The position numbers and the translations under genes are program-made. From JBBQXK01 sp052387255 (GTDB taxonomy: Bacteria; Pseudomonadota; Alphaproteobacteria; Rhodobacterales; Rhodobacteraceae), in assembly GCA_052387255.1 (NCBI GenBank), contig JBQTJI010000005.1, positions 1 through 64,000 of the forward strand: 64,000 bases of DNA, in the 5' to 3' direction. Shown here piece by piece: positions 60,792-64,000 of this stretch. The number at the start of each line of letters is the position of its first letter. Position 1 is the stretch's first letter. Under the pieces are notes generated by a model. That model saw nothing but the letters and a program-made list of their open reading frames with translations, did not search any database and had not been told where the DNA came from.

Positions 60792-61685
60792 ATGACCGCC
60801 AGCACGCGCCCCAACCGGCTGTTCCGCAACCTCAGCGCCAAGATCGCGTCGGTGCCGATGATCCTGACGGCGCTGGTGGTCTTTGTCGGCGGCACGGCGT
60901 GGACCGTCCTCTACTCCTTCACCGACTCGAAACTGCTGCCCCGCATGCGTTTTGTCGGCCTCGATCAGTACGAACGCCTGTGGTCCACCGACCGCTGGCT
61001 GGTGTCGATCGAGAACCTCGCGATCTACGGCAGCCTGTCGCTGATCTTCAGTTTGGTGATCGGGTTCCTTCTGGCCGTGCTCTTGGACCAGAAGATCCGC
61101 TTCGAGGACACGTTCCGCACCATCCTGCTGTACCCGTTCGCGCTGTCCTTCGTGGTGACGGGGCTGGTCTGGCAGTGGATCCTCAACCCCGATTTCGGCG
61201 TGCAGAACATCGTGCGGTCGTTCGGATTCACGAGCTTTACCTTCGATCCGCTGTACGACCCCGACATCGTGATCTACGGCGTGCTGTTCGCGGGCCTGTG
61301 GCAGGGGACCGGGTTCATCATGTGCCTGATGCTCGCGGGCCTGCGCGGCATCGACGAGGATATCTGGAAGGCCGCTCGCATCGACGGCATCCCGACCTGG
61401 AAGACCTACATCTTCATCGTCATCCCGATGATGCGGCCGGTGTTCGTGACCACGCTGGTGATCATCATGTCGGGCATCGTCAAGCTCTACGACCTGGTCG
61501 TGGCGCAGACCGGCGGCGGACCGGGCACGGCGTCCGAGGTGCCGGCAAAGTACGTCTACGACTTCATGTTCCTGGCGCAGAACCTGGGGCAGGGGTTCGC
61601 CGCGTCCACCATGATGCTGGTCTCGGTCGTCATCATCGTGATCCCCTGGGCCTATCTCGAATTCGGGGGCCGGAAACGTGGCTGA
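60792..61685 (+). CDS. Sugar ABC transporter permease (first CUT1 permease)
   Basis: The 297-residue membrane protein has six spans (VPMILTALVVFVGGTAWTVL, LSLIFSLVIGFLLAVLL, ILLYPFALSFVVTGLVW, IYGVLFAGLWQGTGFIMCLM and two more). The EAA loop IDEDIWKAARIDGIPTWKTY contacts the ATPase. It pairs with the next gene, whose GTG start overlaps its end by 8 bases. Weak ribosome site; expression may depend on read-through past the inverted repeat. Confidence 0.92.
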   Translation: MTASTRPNRLFRNLSAKIASVPMILTALVVFVGGTAWTVLYSFTDSKLLPRMRFVGLDQYERLWSTDRWLVSIENLAIYGSLSLIFSLVIGFLLAVLLDQKIRFEDTFRTILLYPFALSFVVTGLVWQWILNPDFGVQNIVRSFGFTSFTFDPLYDPDIVIYGVLFAGLWQGTGFIMCLMLAGLRGIDEDIWKAARIDGIPTWKTYIFIVIPMMRPVFVTTLVIIMSGIVKLYDLVVAQTGGGPGTASEVPAKYVYDFMFLAQNLGQGFAASTMMLVSVVIIVIPWAYLEFGGRKRG

Positions 61686-62571
61686 CCTGTCCGATGGCCC
61701 GCGCGGGGCCCGACCGCGCCCCACCTTCTCGCGCCGCAACATCATGCTCTATGGCACGCTGTTCGTGGTGTCGGTCTACTACCTGCTGCCGCTCTACGTC
61801 ATGGTCGTGACCTCGCTGAAAGGGATGCCCGAGATCCGCCTTGGCAACATCTTTTCGCCCCCCGTCGAGATCACCTTCGAGCCCTGGGTCAAGGCCTGGT
61901 CGCAGGCCTGCACGGGCCTCAACTGCGACGGGCTGTCACGCGGCTTCTGGAATTCTGTGCAGATCACGGTGCCAAGCGTGATCCTGTCCATCGCCGTCGC
62001 TGCCGTGAACGGCTATGCGCTGTCGCTGTGGAAGTTCCGCGGCGCGGACACGTTCTTTGCCATCCTGATCGTGGGCGCGTTCATCCCCTATCAGGTGATG
62101 ATCTATCCCATCGTCATCATCCTGCGCGAGATCGGCATCTACGGCACGCTCTGGGGGCTGATTCTGGTGCACACGATCTTCGGCATGCCGATCCTGACGC
62201 TGCTGTTCCGCAACTACTTCGCCTCGGTCCCCGAGGAGTTGTTCAAGGCCGCAAGGGTCGACGGCGCGGGGTTCTGGGGCATCTTCCTGCGCATCATGGT
62301 GCCGATGAGCCTGCCGATCTTCGTCGTGGCCCTGATCCTGCAAGTCACGGGCATCTGGAACGACTTCCTGTTCGGCGTGATCTACACCCGGCCCGACACC
62401 TATCCGATGACGGTGCAGCTGAACAACATCGTCAACTCGGTGCAGGGGGTCAAGGAATACAACGTCAACATGGCCGCGACGCTGCTGACCGGCCTTGTGC
62501 CGCTGGTCATCTACTTCGTCTCGGGCAAACTTTTCGTGCGCGGCATCGCTGCCGGCGCGGTCAAGGGGTAG
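61678..62571 (+). CDS. Sugar ABC transporter permease (second CUT1 permease)
   Basis: The 297-residue permease has six spans (MLYGTLFVVSVYYLLPLYVM at the N-terminus, ILSIAVAAVNGYALSLW, FFAILIVGAFIPYQVMIYPI, and others). The EAA loop is VPEELFKAARVDGAGFW. A periplasmic loop near residue 80 carries two Cys (QACTGLNCDG). Start is GTG, inside the preceding gene's last codons. It forms the CUT1 permease heterodimer with the upstream product. Confidence 0.92.
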   Translation: MADLSDGPRGARPRPTFSRRNIMLYGTLFVVSVYYLLPLYVMVVTSLKGMPEIRLGNIFSPPVEITFEPWVKAWSQACTGLNCDGLSRGFWNSVQITVPSVILSIAVAAVNGYALSLWKFRGADTFFAILIVGAFIPYQVMIYPIVIILREIGIYGTLWGLILVHTIFGMPILTLLFRNYFASVPEELFKAARVDGAGFWGIFLRIMVPMSLPIFVVALILQVTGIWNDFLFGVIYTRPDTYPMTVQLNNIVNSVQGVKEYNVNMAATLLTGLVPLVIYFVSGKLFVRGIAAGAVKG

Positions 62572-62574
62572 CCC

Positions 62575-63651
62575 ATGCATTCCATCTCCGTCCGCGACCT
62601 GACCCTGTCCTTCGGTTCTCATGCGGTGCTCAAGACGATGAACCTCGACGTGGCCGAGGGCGAGTTCGTGGTGCTGCTCGGGCCGTCCGGCTGCGGCAAG
62701 TCCACGCTTCTGAACTGCATCGCGGGCCTGCTGGACATCACCGACGGCCAGATATGGATCAAGGGCAAGAATGTCACCTGGGCCGAACCCAGCGAGCGCG
62801 GCATCGGCATGGTGTTCCAGAGCTATGCGCTTTACCCGCAGATGACGGTGCGGGGGAACCTGTCGTTCGGGCTGAAGAACGCCCGGATGCCCCGCGCGCA
62901 GATCGACGAACGGGTCGCCCGCGCCGCGAAAATCCTGCAGATCGAACCGCTGCTGGACCGCAAGCCGGGTGCCCTGTCGGGCGGCCAGCGGCAGCGCGTG
63001 GCCATCGGGCGGGCCCTGGTGCGCGACGTGGACGTGTTCCTGTTCGACGAACCCCTGTCGAACCTGGACGCCAAGCTGCGCAGCGAGTTGCGCGTGGAAA
63101 TCAAGCGCCTGCATGCCCGGCTGAACAATACCATGGTCTATGTGACCCACGACCAGATCGAGGCGCTGACGCTGGCCGACCGCATCGCGGTGATGAAGGG
63201 CGGGGTGATCCAGCAGCTTGACGCGCCGCAGGTCATCTACAACCGCCCCGCCAACCTGTTCGTGGCGGGGTTCATCGGGTCGCCCGCCATGAACTTCCTA
63301 CCAGGGGCGACGACCGACAGCGGCCGCACCTTCCGGCTGGGCGAGTACCGGATCGACCTTGCAGGCTATGACGGCGGTGCAGTGCTGGATCGCCCCAAGG
63401 CCATCCTCGGCCTGCGCCCCGAACACATCACCCTTGGGGCCGAACCGCGCCCCGGCACCTCGCTGCCCGCCGTCGTGGAGATCGACGAGCCGATGGGGGC
63501 CGACAGCCTGGTCTGGCTGACCGCCGCCGGGCACCAGGTGTCGGTGCGCGTGCCGGTCGAGCGGCGGCTGGAGCCGGGCACAGAGGTGCACCTGCAGCTT
63601 GATCTGACCAAGGCATCCCTCTTCGACGCAACCACCGAACAGCGGGTCTGA
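62575..63651 (+). CDS. Sugar ABC transporter ATP-binding protein, UgpC/MalK type
   Basis: The 358-residue ATPase has Walker A GPSGCGKSTLLNC near residue 38, Q-loop VFQSYALYPQMTV, signature LSGGQRQRVAIGRALV, Walker B VFLFDEPLSNLD and H-loop VYVTHDQIEALTLADR. A C-terminal ~120-residue TOBE-type domain (ILGLRPEHITLG) is the MalK-like regulatory part. It begins 3 bases after the permease stop. Confidence 0.95.
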   Translation: MHSISVRDLTLSFGSHAVLKTMNLDVAEGEFVVLLGPSGCGKSTLLNCIAGLLDITDGQIWIKGKNVTWAEPSERGIGMVFQSYALYPQMTVRGNLSFGLKNARMPRAQIDERVARAAKILQIEPLLDRKPGALSGGQRQRVAIGRALVRDVDVFLFDEPLSNLDAKLRSELRVEIKRLHARLNNTMVYVTHDQIEALTLADRIAVMKGGVIQQLDAPQVIYNRPANLFVAGFIGSPAMNFLPGATTDSGRTFRLGEYRIDLAGYDGGAVLDRPKAILGLRPEHITLGAEPRPGTSLPAVVEIDEPMGADSLVWLTAAGHQVSVRVPVERRLEPGTEVHLQLDLTKASLFDATTEQRV

Positions 63652-63683
63652 CCCGCGCCCCTTCACCCATCCCCGAGGTTCCG

Positions 63684-64000
63684 ATGCTGTCCTACCAACT
63701 CTACTCTTCCCGCAACTTCCCGCCGCTGGCCGACACGCTGCGCATGCTGGCCTCGCTCGGCTACGAAGGGGTCGAAGGCTATGGCGCGCTTTATGCCGAT
63801 GACGCCCTGGTGGCCGACCTGACCGCGCATCTGGGGGCCAGCGGGCTGGTGATGCCGACTGCGCATTTCAACCTCGGCCAGCTTGAATCCGAACCGGCCA
63901 AGGTGCTGGTCATCGCAGGCGCGCTGGGGGTCCGGCGCATCTACTGCCCCTACCTGATGCCCGACGACCGCCCCGCCGATGCCGCCGGCTGGCACGCCTT
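63684..64000 (+). CDS. Sugar phosphate isomerase/epimerase, partial
   Basis: The first 105 codons of a gene that runs off the right edge. The start MLSYQLYSSRNFPPLADTL and LASLGYEGVEGYGALY show the beginning of an AP-endonuclease-2/xylose-isomerase-like TIM barrel, the fold of sugar isomerases and epimerases. GAGG stands before the ATG. Its place 32 bases after the transporter ATPase suggests that it acts on the imported sugar. Confidence 0.8.
   Translation, partial: MLSYQLYSSRNFPPLADTLRMLASLGYEGVEGYGALYADDALVADLTAHLGASGLVMPTAHFNLGQLESEPAKVLVIAGALGVRRIYCPYLMPDDRPADAAGWHA

Overview
The window is high-GC bacterial chromosome. Its gene content points to an alphaproteobacterium of the order Rhodobacterales. 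The strongest marker is a SAM/SAH riboswitch in front of metK, a class known from that order. Other pointers are the atpHAGDC order, an Irr-type Fur regulator beside fabA-fabB-fabI, the phoH-ybeY-corC-lnt-metK run, DUF2125 and DUF606 proteins, and an intergenic repeat of the 'CCCCCGAGGATAT' type.

Layout. 1-295: end of a transposase, directly against a YbjN-family gene. 1141-10855: eight minus-strand genes, overlapping or nearly so, that form the distal half of a siphophage tail module. No head, packaging, integrase or lysis genes remain. The first gene of this run is a chimera: the N-terminal ~162 codons of an SRAP (YedK/HMCES-like) peptidase are joined in frame to the C-terminal part of a tape-measure protein. 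10993-13576: malate synthase G and a small foreign-looking protein. 13806-18873: aroA and trmB, a Tat-exported metallo-hydrolase, a DUF606 membrane protein, and metK with its riboswitch. 18913-25519: lnt, corC, ybeY, phoH, then a lipoprotein/OmpA pair and miaB. 25567-28555: a GFA-family protein, a glycosyltransferase-like protein, a fasciclin protein and a transglutaminase-like protein. 28617-31789: irr diverging from fabA-fabB-fabI, the anaerobic unsaturated fatty acid branch. 31842-32434: a RAYT (REP-associated transposase) gene with REP palindromes inside and just behind it. 32782-38678: ettA, a DUF900 lipoprotein, a GNAT protein, nadD, a DUF2125 protein and a ChaC-like protein. 38754-42143: a MotA/ExbB-like protein and a long coiled-coil OmpA-family partner. 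42144-46510: a membrane protein, an alkaline-phosphatase-fold protein, a Co/Ni efflux gene (dmeF) broken by an in-frame TGA, its dmeR repressor with a clear operator, and an M23 peptidase. 46507-52154: clpA, gloB, a methyltransferase and a Ca-binding repeat protein. 52539-57373: the F1 ATP synthase operon atpHAGDC, followed by an H-type lectin protein. 57967-64000: a LacI regulator diverging from a CUT1 sugar ABC transporter and a sugar isomerase/epimerase that runs off the edge.

Most of the window is ordinary core genome. The points that deserve attention are: the SRAP/tape-measure fusion, which may have put an orphan tail module under a host promoter; the REP pair inside the RAYT reading frame; the nonsense codon in dmeF beside an intact regulator and operator; the paired ~21-bp-spaced operators of the sugar locus; and the ExbB/OmpA motor-like pair with a recent 53-residue coiled-coil duplication. 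All family assignments were made by reading the translated sequence; no database search was run.
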